Shown in pieces: positions 42,001 to 51,859 of a DNA stretch of 64,000 bases; the first letter of the stretch is position 1; each line of letters begins with the position of its first letter. The position numbers and the translations under genes are program-made. The notes beneath the pieces were generated by a model. It was given only the letters and a program-made list of their open reading frames with translations. It did not search any database and was not told the DNA's origin. The stretch spans positions 62,001-126,000 of the forward strand of contig NZ_LODW01000059.1 in NCBI RefSeq assembly GCF_002914525.1, written 5' to 3'. This stretch comes from Rhizobium hidalgonense (lineage in GTDB: Bacteria > Pseudomonadota > Alphaproteobacteria > Rhizobiales > Rhizobiaceae).

Positions 42001-43926
42001 ATGCAACACGTCAGAATCCTACGACGGCAGGTAGTTTCGACCGTTGCCGGTGCGATCCTCATCGGTTCCACTTGGGCCGGCGCCGCTCTCGGCTTTCAAG
42101 AAGCGCCGGAGCTCAAGGCGCTCGTCGATGCCGGGAAGCTGCCGCCTGTCGAAAAGCGGGTGCCCAGGGAACCTCTGGTCCTGACGCCGCTGGAATCGGT
42201 CGGTACCTATGGCGGCACCTGGCGCACGGCGACCTTCGGCGGCGGCGACAGCGAGATCGAGCGTTCGATCGGTTATACCAGGCTGGTCCGCTGGAACCCG
42301 GAATGGACCGAGGTCATCCCAGACATCGCCAAGAGCGTCGAGGTCAATGACAACGCCACCGAATATACGTTCACCCTGCGGGAAGGCACGCGCTGGTCGG
42401 ACGGTGAGCCCTTTACCGCCGACGATCTGGTGTGGTGGAACGAGAATGTGCTGCGCAACACGAAGATCACGCCTGCCGCACCCGACTGGCTGACCGCAGG
42501 CGGGGAGCCGGTCAAGGTCGAAAAGCTTGCCGGCGACAAGGTCGTCTTCAAGTTCGCCGCGCCGAACGGCCTGTTCCTGATGAATATGGCGACCGTGCGC
42601 GGCTCCGACATCCTGGCGGCCGCACCGGCGCACTACCTCAAGCAATTCCACAAGGATTTCAACCCCGACGGCGTCGACGCCCTGGTCAAGGCAGCCGGCG
42701 CAACCGACTGGGTCCAGCTCTTCAACAACAAGATCGGCTTTCCCGGCCGCTGGCGCGATCTCGGCCGGCCGACGCTCGATGCCTGGGTGCTGACCGCGCC
42801 CTATAACGGCACCACACAAGTCGTCGCCGAACGCAATCCCTATTATGCCAAGGTCGATACCGCAGGAAACCAGCTGCCTTACTTCGATCGCATCACCATC
42901 GACGTGATGCAGGATACGCAGGCGATCATCCTGAAGGCGATCAGCGGCGAAATCGACATGCAGAACCGCTTCATCGAGACGACGGACGCCCGCACGGTGA
43001 TCGTGCAGAACCAGCAAAAGGCCGGTTACGGGCTGTTCATCGCCCGGCCGGCATGGTCGAACGCTCTGCTGATCACCCTGAACCAGACCCACAAGAATCC
43101 GGCGCTCCGCGCTGTCTTCTCCAACAAGGATTTTCGCATCGGCCTCAGCTACGCGATCAACCGCGAGGAGCTCAACCAGCTGATCTATGCCGGACAGGCC
43201 AAGCCCTATCAGGCAGCTCCGCGCGAAGGCACGGCCCTCTACGATGAGAAGATGGCGACGCAATATCTGGAATATAATGTCGACCTTGCCAATCAGTATC
43301 TCGACAAGGCGGGCATCACCAAACGTGACGCCGAAGGCTATCGTCTCGGTCAGGACGGCAAGCGGATCACCTTTGCGATCGATGCGCTGACCGGAAGCCC
43401 GATCCAGGTCGACGCGCTGGAGATGATCCAGCGCTATTGGCGGGCCGTCGGCATCGACATGCAGCCCCGCCCGGCCGAACGGTCGCTGATCTTCTCCCGC
43501 CTGCAGAACAATGAGAATGACGGCCTCGGATGGGTTGGCGGCGGCGGCTACGACTTCCTCGGCCTGCTCGATCCCAAATGGTATTTCCCGCACGAATATG
43601 AGTCGAGCTTCGCCACGGCCTGGGGCCTTTACTACCAGAATCCCAAGGATCCGAACGCTGAGGAGCCGAGCCCGGCCGCCAAGAAGCAGATGGAGCTTTA
43701 CCGGCAGGTGCAGGAAGCCCCGACGCTGGAAAAGCAGCTCGCCGCCATGAAGGAATTGCTGGCGATCACCCGTGACGAATTCTACGTCATCGGCACGAAC
43801 CTGGAGCCGGATCGCGTCGGCATCGTCAAGATTAATATGCACAACGTGCCGAAGGTCATTCCGAGCACCTCGTTCTACATGACGCCGGGACCGGCAAAGC
43901 CGGAGACCTTCTACTACCAGCAGTAA
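42001..43926 (+). CDS. Peptide/opine/oligosaccharide-class ABC transporter binding protein (SBP_bac_5)
   Basis: The 641-residue protein starts with a signal sequence (VVSTVAGAILIGSTWAGA) and contains the SBP family 5 arrangement: YGGTWRTATFGGGDSEI, YTFTLREGTRWSDGEPFTADD, FPGRWRDLGRPTLDAWVL, DFRIGLSYAINREELNQ, and PRPAERSLIFSRLQNNENDG. At over 600 residues it belongs to the large subgroup that in rhizobia binds oligosaccharides and opines as well as peptides. With GH29, GH39 and an IolB-like gene around it, a plant glycan fragment is more likely than a peptide. Confidence 0.9.
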   Translation: MQHVRILRRQVVSTVAGAILIGSTWAGAALGFQEAPELKALVDAGKLPPVEKRVPREPLVLTPLESVGTYGGTWRTATFGGGDSEIERSIGYTRLVRWNPEWTEVIPDIAKSVEVNDNATEYTFTLREGTRWSDGEPFTADDLVWWNENVLRNTKITPAAPDWLTAGGEPVKVEKLAGDKVVFKFAAPNGLFLMNMATVRGSDILAAAPAHYLKQFHKDFNPDGVDALVKAAGATDWVQLFNNKIGFPGRWRDLGRPTLDAWVLTAPYNGTTQVVAERNPYYAKVDTAGNQLPYFDRITIDVMQDTQAIILKAISGEIDMQNRFIETTDARTVIVQNQQKAGYGLFIARPAWSNALLITLNQTHKNPALRAVFSNKDFRIGLSYAINREELNQLIYAGQAKPYQAAPREGTALYDEKMATQYLEYNVDLANQYLDKAGITKRDAEGYRLGQDGKRITFAIDALTGSPIQVDALEMIQRYWRAVGIDMQPRPAERSLIFSRLQNNENDGLGWVGGGGYDFLGLLDPKWYFPHEYESSFATAWGLYYQNPKDPNAEEPSPAAKKQMELYRQVQEAPTLEKQLAAMKELLAITRDEFYVIGTNLEPDRVGIVKINMHNVPKVIPSTSFYMTPGPAKPETFYYQQ

Positions 43927-43941
43927 GGGTAGACGATCGGC

Positions 43942-43969
43942 CGGAATGGCGTCCGCGGTCGCCATTCCG
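43942..43969 (+). promoter_or_regulatory. Intercistronic hairpin after the binding-protein gene
   Basis: CGGAATGGCG (43,942-43,951) pairs perfectly with CGCCATTCCG (43,960-43,969) over an 8-base loop, just after the binding-protein stop at 43,926 and before the permease. It repeats the arrangement seen in the four other importers. Confidence 0.75.
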
Positions 43970-44030
43970 ACACCAGCCCAGTCCCAATCATCCAGTCCGA
44001 TCGGCGGTCGCTGGTCGAAGGAGCTTGAAC

Positions 44031-45017
44031 ATGGCCGGCTTCATCATCAGACGTCTGCTTTATATGATCCCGATGATGTTCGCGATCTCGGTCGTGACCT
44101 TCGTCATCATCCAATTGCCGCCGGGGGACTTCCTGACTGCGATGACCGCGCGCCTGGCCTCGCAGAACGAAACGATCGATCCCGGCGTCATCGCTAGCCT
44201 GCGCGAACGTTATGGCCTCGATCAGCCCTGGGCGGTGCAATACTGGAAATGGATCAGCGGCATCCTGCTGCGCGGCGATTTCGGCCAGTCCCTCGACTGG
44301 AATAAGCCGGTCAGCGAGCTGATCTGGGCGCGCATGGGCCTGACCATGGTGGTCTCGGTCACCACGCTGCTCTTCGTCTGGGCGGTGGCCTTTCCGATCG
44401 GCATTTATTCGGCGGTGCGGCAATATTCGGTGGGCGATTACTTCGCCACCTTCTTCGGCTTTCTCGGCCTCGCCATCCCAAACTTCCTGCTGGCGCTGGT
44501 GCTGATGTATGTCTCGGCACAGTATTTCGGCCAAAGTGTCGGCGGCCTGTTCTCGCCCACCTATATCAATGCGGTCTGGAGCTGGGCCAAATTCGGCGAC
44601 CTGATTTCGCACATGTGGATCCCGGTCGTCGTGCTCGGCACCGGCGCCACGGCAGCGCTGATCCGCATCATGCGCGCCAATCTCCTGGATGAACTCTACA
44701 AGCCCTATGTCGATATGGCCCGCGCCCGGGGCCTGAGCGAAATCCGGCTGCTGCTGAAATATCCGGTGCGGGTGGCGCTCAATCCCTTCGTCTCCACTGT
44801 CGGCTGGGTGCTGCCGCACCTCGTCTCGGGTTCGGTGGTGGTTTCCATCGTCCTCAGCCTGCCGATCACCGGGCCGCTTCTGCTCAATGCCTTGTTTGCC
44901 CAGGACATGTATCTGGCCGGCACCTTCATCCTGCTGATGAGCATGCTGACGCTGATCGGCACGCTGATCTCCGACCTGCTGCTCGCCTGGCTCGATCCCC
45001 GCATCCGCAACGGCTGA
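44031..45017 (+). CDS. DppB-type ABC transporter permease
   Basis: The 328-residue permease has an N-terminal membrane segment (FIIRRLLYMIPMMFAISVVT), the FLQLPPGDF-type loop (IIQLPPGDFLTAM) and an EAA loop (YVDMARARGLSEIRLLLKYPVRVALNP). ATG 44,031 has an AAGGAG site 7 bp upstream and is preferred over TTG 44,025. It pairs with the DppC-type permease 11 bp downstream. Confidence 0.92.
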   Translation: MAGFIIRRLLYMIPMMFAISVVTFVIIQLPPGDFLTAMTARLASQNETIDPGVIASLRERYGLDQPWAVQYWKWISGILLRGDFGQSLDWNKPVSELIWARMGLTMVVSVTTLLFVWAVAFPIGIYSAVRQYSVGDYFATFFGFLGLAIPNFLLALVLMYVSAQYFGQSVGGLFSPTYINAVWSWAKFGDLISHMWIPVVVLGTGATAALIRIMRANLLDELYKPYVDMARARGLSEIRLLLKYPVRVALNPFVSTVGWVLPHLVSGSVVVSIVLSLPITGPLLLNALFAQDMYLAGTFILLMSMLTLIGTLISDLLLAWLDPRIRNG

Positions 45018-45028
45018 AGGAGACAGAA

Positions 45029-46162
45029 ATGACCGATCAAGCCATCGCGCTATCTCCTGAACCGATCAGAAATACTGCCGCCGTCGCAGGGCAGTGGAAG
45101 CTCATCTGGTGGCGCTTCTGCCGCCACCGGCTGGCGCTGGCGGCAGGCGTTGTCATCTTCCTGATCTACATGGTCGCCCTCTTTGCCGAGGTTCTCGCCC
45201 CGGTTTCGTCGCAGGCCTATGATTCCCGTTACACCTATGCGCCGCCCCAGCAGCTGCGGTTTGCCGGCTACGACGCGGCGGGGCAATTTCATCCGCTCTA
45301 TGTCAACGGCTATTCGATGAAGATCGACCCGATTGCGCTCAGCCGCAATTACGTGGCCGATCCGGCCGTCGTCATTCCCGTCGGCTTCTTCGTCAAAGGC
45401 GAACCCTATCGGCTCTGGGGACTGTTCGATCTCGACCGGCATCTGATCGGCCCGAACGAGGCAGGCAAGCCGTTCTACCTGTTCGGCGCCGACCGGCTCG
45501 GTCGCGATGTCTTCAGTCGGACGGTGCATGGCACCCGCGTTTCGATGTCGGTCGGCCTGATCGGGGTGGCGATCAGCCTGATCCTCGGCATTATCCTCGG
45601 CGGCATCTCCGGCCTCTACGGCGGTTGGGTCGACGATGTCATCCAGCGCTGCATCGAGCTCATCAACTCGATCCCGACCATTCCGCTGTGGATGGGTCTT
45701 GCGGCCGCCGTTCCGATCAGCGCCGATCCGATCCTGGTCTATCTCTGGATCACGGTCATCCTGTCGTTGATCGGCTGGACCGATCTCGCGCGGGTGGTGC
45801 GCGGACGTTTCCTGTCGCTGAAGACGGAAGATTTCGTCATCGCCGCCCATCTCGACGGCTGCTCGCGGATGCGCATCATCTGGCGGCATATGGTGCCGTC
45901 CTTCATGAGCCACATCATCGCCTCGGTGACGCTTGCCATCCCGACGATGATTCTCGCCGAAACCGCGCTCTCCTTCCTCGGCATCGGCCTGCGTCCGCCT
46001 GTGGTGAGCTGGGGCGTGCTGCTTCAGGAAGCGCAGAACATTCTGGCGGTCTCGAGCGCCCCCTGGCTGTTCCTTCCCGGCCTTGCGGTGATCGTCACCG
46101 TGCTCGCCCTCAATTTCCTCGGTGATGGATTACGCGATGCTGCAGATCCCTATGAATACTGA
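45029..46162 (+). CDS. DppC-type ABC transporter permease, large periplasmic loop
   Basis: The 377-residue permease has the DppC order: a hydrophilic N-terminus, membrane segment 1 (ALAAGVVIFLIYMVALFAEV), then a hydrophilic segment of about 100 residues, then FLFGADRLGRDVFSRTVHGTR and EAA loop EDFVIAAHLDGCSRMRIIWRHMVPS. The loop is longer than in peptide transporters (usual length near 300). A family variant with this loop is known in rhizobial oligosaccharide importers of the peptide-transporter type. Confidence 0.9.
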   Translation: MTDQAIALSPEPIRNTAAVAGQWKLIWWRFCRHRLALAAGVVIFLIYMVALFAEVLAPVSSQAYDSRYTYAPPQQLRFAGYDAAGQFHPLYVNGYSMKIDPIALSRNYVADPAVVIPVGFFVKGEPYRLWGLFDLDRHLIGPNEAGKPFYLFGADRLGRDVFSRTVHGTRVSMSVGLIGVAISLILGIILGGISGLYGGWVDDVIQRCIELINSIPTIPLWMGLAAAVPISADPILVYLWITVILSLIGWTDLARVVRGRFLSLKTEDFVIAAHLDGCSRMRIIWRHMVPSFMSHIIASVTLAIPTMILAETALSFLGIGLRPPVVSWGVLLQEAQNILAVSSAPWLFLPGLAVIVTVLALNFLGDGLRDAADPYEY

Positions 46163-47201
46163 TAGAAATTTCGCTGCCGCCGGCGGCCGGCGCGCCGATC
46201 GCGACCCGCTAATCGAGGTCGACGACCTCAGGACCCATTTCTTCGGCAGGGCGGGCACGGTGAGGGCGGTCGACGGCGTCTCCTTTTCCATCCCGCGCGG
46301 CAAGACGGTCTGCGTCGTCGGCGAATCCGGCTCCGGCAAGAGCATCACTGGCCGCTCGATCCTCAACCAGGTTCCGCGCGGTGGGCGGATCGTCTCGGGC
46401 GCGATCCGCTACCGGCCCGATCCGGCAGCCCCCGCCATCGATCTCGCCTCACTCGATCCGCGCGGCCGCGACATGCGGGCGATCCGCGGCGCCCAGATCG
46501 GGCTGATCAGCCAGGAGCCGATGGCTGCCCTTTCGCCCGTCCATACGATCGGCAATCAGATGGTCGAGGTGATCCGCCTGCACCTCAAGATGGGACGCAA
46601 GGAGGCGCGCGAACATGCCATCGAGACGCTTGCCCTGGTCGGCATCCCCCGTCCGGCTGAGCGCATGGAAAGTTACGCGTTCCAGTTTTCCGGCGGCATG
46701 CGTCAGCGCGTCTGTATCGCGCTTGCGCTCGCCTGCCGCCCCAAACTCCTGATCGCCGACGAGCCGACCACCGCGCTCGATGTGACCACCCAGGCCAATA
46801 TTCTCGATCTGCTCGCCTCGCTGCAGGCCGAATTCGGGCTCTCGGTGCTGTTCGTCACCCATGATCTCGGCGTCGTCGCCGAGATCGCCGACGAGGTTGT
46901 CGTCATGTATGTCGGCCGGGTGGTGGAGGCGGGCGATGTCGACACGATCTTCCATGCACCTGTTCATCCCTACACCAAAGCGCTGCTGCAATCGGTGCCG
47001 CGCATGCATGGCCAGCCGACCGAACGGCTGGCGATCATTGACGGCATGGTACCGTCGCGTTTCCACAGGCCCGAGGGCTGCAGCTTTCATCCCCGATGCA
47101 AACAGGCGAGGGCGGGCCTGTGCGACCAACGGGATCCGCAATCCGTCGCCATCGGCGAAGGGCACGTCGCCAGCTGTCTGCTTTATGAGGGAGGACGATG
47201 A
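46152..47201 (+). CDS. DppD-type ABC transporter ATP-binding protein
   Basis: The ATPase has Walker A GESGSGKS, signature FSGGMRQRVCIALAL, Walker B LLIADEPTTALD and the C-terminal oligopeptide-type extension (CSFHPRCKQARAGLCDQ) with Cys ligands typical of the Opp/Dpp Fe-S-like motif. I place the start at ATG 46,152 (349 residues, 11-bp overlap with the permease). ATG 46,122 would add ten residues and a 41-bp overlap. Neither start has a strong ribosome site, so translation may depend on coupling. Confidence 0.88.
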   Translation: MNTDRNFAAAGGRRADRDPLIEVDDLRTHFFGRAGTVRAVDGVSFSIPRGKTVCVVGESGSGKSITGRSILNQVPRGGRIVSGAIRYRPDPAAPAIDLASLDPRGRDMRAIRGAQIGLISQEPMAALSPVHTIGNQMVEVIRLHLKMGRKEAREHAIETLALVGIPRPAERMESYAFQFSGGMRQRVCIALALACRPKLLIADEPTTALDVTTQANILDLLASLQAEFGLSVLFVTHDLGVVAEIADEVVVMYVGRVVEAGDVDTIFHAPVHPYTKALLQSVPRMHGQPTERLAIIDGMVPSRFHRPEGCSFHPRCKQARAGLCDQRDPQSVAIGEGHVASCLLYEGGR

Positions 47202-48259
47202 TGGCCGATCCCATGACACAACCAAGTCCGCTGCTCGAACTCAACGATCTCAGGATGCATTTCCCCATTCGCAAGGGCGCGTTCCGGCGGGTGGTCGGGC
47301 ATGTCAAAGCAGTCGACGGCGTCTCGCTTCGCGTCGAAGACGGCGAGACGCTCGGCATCGTCGGGGAGTCCGGCTGCGGCAAGTCCACACTGGCCCGCAC
47401 CGTGCTGCGCATCTACCAGCCGACCAGCGGAGAAATCCGCTATCGCGACCGCAGCGGCGGCACGGTCGATCTCGCTACTTTGTCCGGTCCGGCGTTGGAC
47501 GAAATCCATCGCGACCTGCGCATCGTCTTTCAGGATCCGCAATCCTCGCTCAATCCGCGCCTTCCCGTCATCGACATCATCGGCGAGGTGCTGAGCGTCA
47601 ACGGCATCGCCAAGGGCCGGGAACTCGAACACCGGGTTGCCGAGCTGATGCAGAGCGTCGGCCTGCGGCCCGAATATATGCGCCGCTATCCCCATGCTTT
47701 CTCCGGCGGTGAACGCCAGCGCATCGGCATTGCCCGGGCGCTTGCATCCAATCCGCGTCTGGTGATCGCCGATGAGGCCGTCTCCGCGCTCGACGTCAGC
47801 GTGCAGGCGCAAACCATCAATCTCCTGCAGGACCTGCAGGAACAGTTCGGCCTGACCTATCTCTTCGTCGCCCACGACCTCTCGGTCGTCCGGCATATCT
47901 CCGACAATATCGCCGTCATGTATGTCGGCCGCGTCGTCGAAAAGGCGCCGACCGAGCAGATTTTTTCGCGTCCGCTCCATCCCTATACCGAAGCGCTGCT
48001 GTCGGCTGTGCCGATCGCCGATCCGAGGCTGCGCCGTCACGGCCGGCGCATCCGGCTGGGAGGCGAAGTCGCCGACCCTGCCCATCCGCCTCCCGGCTGC
48101 GCCTTTCATCCGCGCTGTCGCTACGCCACCGAGCTGTGCAGGCAGGAGGTGCCAGGCTTGCGCACCGTCACCGCCGATGGACATGCGGTGGCCTGCCATC
48201 ATGCCGAATCCCTGACCCTCAATCCTTTCGCCGATCGTACCGTTCCGGAGTTCAATTGA
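47198..48259 (+). CDS. DppF-type ABC transporter ATP-binding protein
   Basis: The 353-residue ATPase has Walker A GESGCGKST, signature FSGGERQRIGIARAL, Walker B LVIADEAVSALD and a C-terminal Cys motif (GCAFHPRCRYATELCRQ). It overlaps the preceding ATPase by 4 bp and its stop overlaps the IolB-like start (TGATG at 48,257-48,261). This completes the second peptide-class ATPase pair of the importer. Confidence 0.9.
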   Translation: MMADPMTQPSPLLELNDLRMHFPIRKGAFRRVVGHVKAVDGVSLRVEDGETLGIVGESGCGKSTLARTVLRIYQPTSGEIRYRDRSGGTVDLATLSGPALDEIHRDLRIVFQDPQSSLNPRLPVIDIIGEVLSVNGIAKGRELEHRVAELMQSVGLRPEYMRRYPHAFSGGERQRIGIARALASNPRLVIADEAVSALDVSVQAQTINLLQDLQEQFGLTYLFVAHDLSVVRHISDNIAVMYVGRVVEKAPTEQIFSRPLHPYTEALLSAVPIADPRLRRHGRRIRLGGEVADPAHPPPGCAFHPRCRYATELCRQEVPGLRTVTADGHAVACHHAESLTLNPFADRTVPEFN

Positions 48260-49092
48260 TGCCCGAATTCATTCCACGCTCCGAGCAGCGTCCCATTGTG
48301 GATACCTCCTCCAGGACGCTCGATCTCATCTACTTCGACCTCGTCACGCTTCCGGCCGATGGCCGGGACACGCGGCGGCTGCCTCTGCACGAAAGCCTCT
48401 ACGTCGTGCTGTCGGGGCAGGTGGATATCGAGGTGGACGAGATCAGCTTCGAAGCTGTGGGCCGGCGAGCCGATATCTGGGGAGGCGATGCGGATTCGGT
48501 TTACGCGCCCGTCGACGCCAATGTCCGGATATCGGCCCGTGGCGGCCCGGCGGAAATCGCCATCGCCGGCGGCCTCTGCGAGACCCGTTACGCCCCGTTC
48601 CGGATCTCGCCCGACGAGGTCGACGCCGTCAATGTCGGTTCGCCCGACACGCATAGCCAGCGGCGGATCGTCCACCTGCTCGGGCAACGCCAGAACGGCC
48701 GCTGCGGCAATCTGCTGGTGAGTGAACTCTATGCCGGTGAGGGCTGCTGGTCGGGCTATCCTCCCCACAAGCACGACACCGAAGACGGCGATGCCGAGAC
48801 CCTGCATGAGGAGCTCTATCACTACCGTTTCCAGCCAGAGACCGGCTTCGGCAGCCAGATCACCTATGACGACAATGGTCCGGTCAAGATCCTCATGACC
48901 CGCAACGGCGACACTGTCCTGGTCGACCGGGGTTACCATCCGACCGTCACCTCGCCTGGGCATCGTGGCTATATCTTCACCATCCTTGTCGGCAAGCATC
49001 GCCGGGGGCTGATCCAGCGCTTCGATCCCGCCCATCAGCATCTGACCAAAACCATCCCCGGCATCGATGCGATGCGCGACAAGTTCAAATAA
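48259..49092 (+). CDS. iolB: 5-deoxy-glucuronate isomerase-like protein (IolB/KduI family)
   Basis: The 277-residue protein matches the KduI/IolB bicupin family: LYFDLVTLPADGRDT, HESLYVVLSGQVDIEVD, and the metal-site segment SGYPPHKHDTED with downstream Glu and His (EELYHYRF ... HRGYIFTILVGKH). IolB converts 5-deoxyglucuronate to 2-deoxy-5-keto-gluconate in inositol breakdown. No other iol gene is near, so it may be an IolB paralogue acting on another uronate or keto-sugar. It starts inside the TGA of the upstream ATPase. Confidence 0.8.
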   Translation: MPEFIPRSEQRPIVDTSSRTLDLIYFDLVTLPADGRDTRRLPLHESLYVVLSGQVDIEVDEISFEAVGRRADIWGGDADSVYAPVDANVRISARGGPAEIAIAGGLCETRYAPFRISPDEVDAVNVGSPDTHSQRRIVHLLGQRQNGRCGNLLVSELYAGEGCWSGYPPHKHDTEDGDAETLHEELYHYRFQPETGFGSQITYDDNGPVKILMTRNGDTVLVDRGYHPTVTSPGHRGYIFTILVGKHRRGLIQRFDPAHQHLTKTIPGIDAMRDKFK

Positions 49093-49143
49093 TCCGGTGC
49101 GCCCCGGCGTACTGCCAAACTTCCGCCCACGGAGATATCAGCG

Positions 49144-51018
49144 ATGCGTGACCGTACGCGAATAAACGTCGATGCCAGCCAAGCGCTGCGTCCGTTCAAC
49201 CGGTTCTGGCGCGGCACCGGCTTTTCGCCGGCCGAGCTGCTGCTCGAACCCGAGATGCGCCAGATGCTCGCCTATATCGGCGGCCTGCCGAACGAGGGCA
49301 TCCGGTATTTGCGCGTCCACTACCTCTACAATCTGCTGCGCGCCATCGGCGGCGAAGACAAGGTCGTCTATGACTGGTCCCTGCTAGATCGCGCGCTCGA
49401 CGTGATGATCGAACACCGCCTGAAGCCGTTCTTCGAGCTGATGGGCAATCCGTCGGGCATGTTCACCGACTATGAGGACATGGATCAGGTCAAGCGCTGG
49501 CGGGATCTCGTGACTGCAACGGCCGACCGCTATGGCGCGCGCTACGGTATGGGCGAACTGCGCACATGGTATTTCGAGACGACCAACGAGGCCGACTCCG
49601 GCTGGTGGACCTACGGGATCAAGAGCTATACCAACTATTACGACGCCTGCGTCGCCGGCCTCGACGCCATCGATCCCGGCCTGCCCATGGGCGGGCCCGG
49701 CACCGCCCGCACGCTCTCGCCGATCTTTCGCGCCCTGATGGCCCATTGCGACAGTGGCACGAGCTGCCTGACCGGCGACGGCCCGCCGCGCATCGACTAC
49801 ATCTCGATCCACGAAAAGGGCGTCAACGGCAGCAAGGAAGACCTGACGCCGAAAACCAACGCCATCGTCGACCGCACGCTTCTCGTCGTCGACTATCTCA
49901 AGGAGCACCACCCGCGGCTTGCGGGCCTGCCGATCGTCAACGACGAATGCGATCCACAGCTCGGCTGGAGCGATCATCACAGCTGGCACGGCAAGGCCTA
50001 CTACGCCGGGATCATCGCCCGCATCATCGAGCAGCACGACCGGCGCATCATTGCCCCGAAAGCGGCGGATTTCACCTTCCTCAGCAATGACCACGCCTTT
50101 ATCGGCGGCTGGGGCCAGCGCACGATCTTTGCCTATTTCGGTCCGCGCAATTTCACCAAGGCGCAGTGGGAGCACAAGACCGATTTGGGCACGCTGGTCA
50201 CCGATGTCGATGCCGCCCCGCCGTTCGATCTCATCAAGAAGCCCGGCCTGACGTCGATGGAATTGCTGGCAACGCTTGGCGACACTGTCTGCAAAGTGAC
50301 GGCCGAACCCCCGCTGGCTCCCGACCAGGATGGCCTGGCAATCCTGCCGACACGGCTGCCGGGCGGCGGTGTTTCCATCAGCCTCATCCACAGCGTCGAC
50401 GCCATCAATCGGTCGGGCCGCACCGCCGTTCGTCTTGAAGTGGACGGCTTGGTCCCTGGCCGCCACGCGCTTTGCCTGCTGCGCATCGACGAGGAATTCA
50501 CCAATCCGATGGAGGTGTGGGAGGCCCAACGCGACCAAAGCAATCCCCGCGGGCTCTTCGAGCCGGTCGGCGCGCCGCCTCAGCCTGATGAAGCGCAGTT
50601 TGCCGAACTGCGCCGCGCGCAGGAACCCGCCTTGCTGCATCCGATCAGCATCGTCGATTGCGAGGAGGGCCGGATCAGTGTCGACATCGATGTGCCGCTG
50701 CCGTCGCTGACGCAAGTGATTGTCGTTCCCGACAGCGGCGCGCCGCCGGCCGCACCCACCGGTCTCGTCGTCGAGCGTTACCTTGGTCTCGGCGGCCGGG
50801 AAGAGCGCATGCTGTTCTGGGCGGCGGGTGATAACAGCCCCGCCATCTTCTATGATGTTCTGGCCTGCACCGATGGCCAGACCTTTGAAAAGGTCAGCTC
50901 CGTGCCGCTGATCTCGACGGCATTTCTGCACATGTCGGCGCCGGAGGGGGCGCGATACGCGGTGCGGGCCCGCGATGCGTTCGGCCGCCGCAGCGAGCTT
51001 TGCCTTTCCAGTCGATGA
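49144..51018 (+). CDS. Glycoside hydrolase GH39 (xylosidase/iduronidase-like)
   Basis: The 624-residue enzyme has the GH39 (beta/alpha)8 fold: acid/base Glu149 in FETTNEADSGWW, nucleophile Glu268 in PIVNDECDP, and the segment YISIHEKGVNGS between them. A C-terminal beta-sandwich follows to the end (LIHSVDAINRSGRTAVRLEV, a fibronectin-III-like tail). It should cleave a beta-xyloside or uronide-type bond; there is no signal peptide, so substrates arrive by the importer. It lies 50 bp after the IolB-like gene and just before the isomerase remnant. Confidence 0.88.
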   Translation: MRDRTRINVDASQALRPFNRFWRGTGFSPAELLLEPEMRQMLAYIGGLPNEGIRYLRVHYLYNLLRAIGGEDKVVYDWSLLDRALDVMIEHRLKPFFELMGNPSGMFTDYEDMDQVKRWRDLVTATADRYGARYGMGELRTWYFETTNEADSGWWTYGIKSYTNYYDACVAGLDAIDPGLPMGGPGTARTLSPIFRALMAHCDSGTSCLTGDGPPRIDYISIHEKGVNGSKEDLTPKTNAIVDRTLLVVDYLKEHHPRLAGLPIVNDECDPQLGWSDHHSWHGKAYYAGIIARIIEQHDRRIIAPKAADFTFLSNDHAFIGGWGQRTIFAYFGPRNFTKAQWEHKTDLGTLVTDVDAAPPFDLIKKPGLTSMELLATLGDTVCKVTAEPPLAPDQDGLAILPTRLPGGGVSISLIHSVDAINRSGRTAVRLEVDGLVPGRHALCLLRIDEEFTNPMEVWEAQRDQSNPRGLFEPVGAPPQPDEAQFAELRRAQEPALLHPISIVDCEEGRISVDIDVPLPSLTQVIVVPDSGAPPAAPTGLVVERYLGLGGREERMLFWAAGDNSPAIFYDVLACTDGQTFEKVSSVPLISTAFLHMSAPEGARYAVRARDAFGRRSELCLSSR

Positions 51019-51029
51019 GCAGGGAAATC

Positions 51030-51859
51030 ATGAATATCGCCTATTTCACCAAGTCCCTGGAGGGCCTGCCGCTGGAGAAGGCGGCGGAGATCACGGCGGG
51101 CTTGGGGTTCGACTGTGCCGATCTTCTCGTTCGCGACGGCCAGGCCGTTACCCCGGAGAGGCCGGAGGAAATCGTCAAGGCCGCAAAGCTCTTTGCCGCA
51201 GGCGGCCTGCGCGTCCCGATGGCGACCATCGACGCCATCCGGCCCGACGATGCTGCGTCCCGGCTGCTCGGCTTTTGCGGCGAGGCCGGCATCGGCCAGG
51301 TCCGGCTCGGCTTCTGGCGTTATGATCCGTCCCAGCGCTGGAAGGTTCAGGTCGATGAAGCCAGGCGTGACCTCGATGGTTTTGAGCGCCTCGCCGAACG
51401 GTTCGCCGTCAAGCTGACGATCCAGCTTCACGGCGGGACGCTTCACAGCTCGGGCGCTCTGGCGATGCACTTGCTGGCTGGGCGCGATCCCGTCAGGATC
51501 GGCGCCTATCCCGATCCGGCCAACCAGGTCATTCGCGAGGGGACCGAGGACTGGCGTCTGACCCTCGACCTTCTCGATCCGTGGTTCTGCTGCATGGGCG
51601 TCAAGAACAGCGGCTGGTTTCCCGGCGTCTATGGGGCAGAGGGCCAGCGTACCTGGCATTCGGATTGGTATGGGCTCGACGACGGCATGGTGCCCTGGAA
51701 CGAAATCATTCCGCATCTGGTCGCCACGGCTTTGCCGGGGTGCTCTCGATGCATTCCCAATACCGGGTCCCCCGGGAACAGGCGCTCGACAAGATCCGCG
51801 CCGATCTCACCCATCTCAGGCGCCTGGTCGCCGCAGCGAAAGAGCAAAATCTTGCGTGA
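51030..51859 (+). pseudogene. Sugar-phosphate isomerase/epimerase (TIM barrel), frameshifted
   Basis: From ATG 51,030 (AGGGAA site upstream) the frame encodes an AP-endonuclease-2-type sugar isomerase barrel: MNIAYFTKSLEGLPLEKAAE, TIQLHGGTLHSSGALAMHLL, GVKNSGWFPGVYGAEGQ. Near 51,730 one base is missing: the frame then runs on as nonsense, while the next frame continues the protein (FAGVLSMHSQYRVPREQALD ... VAAAKEQNLA) to TGA 51,857-51,859. The enzyme is thus interrupted about 43 residues before its end, where barrel strands and metal ligands are completed. An ORF running through to 52,490 is an artefact of this shift. Confidence 0.8.

Noticed and set aside
42019..43965. 648-residue antisense ORF over the binding-protein gene
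   Set aside because: Mirror-frame shadow of a GC-rich gene: Arg/Asp/His-rich sequence and no recognisable domain.
49384..50931. 515-residue antisense ORF over the GH39 gene
   Set aside because: No start signal or domain; composition typical of opposite-strand shadow.
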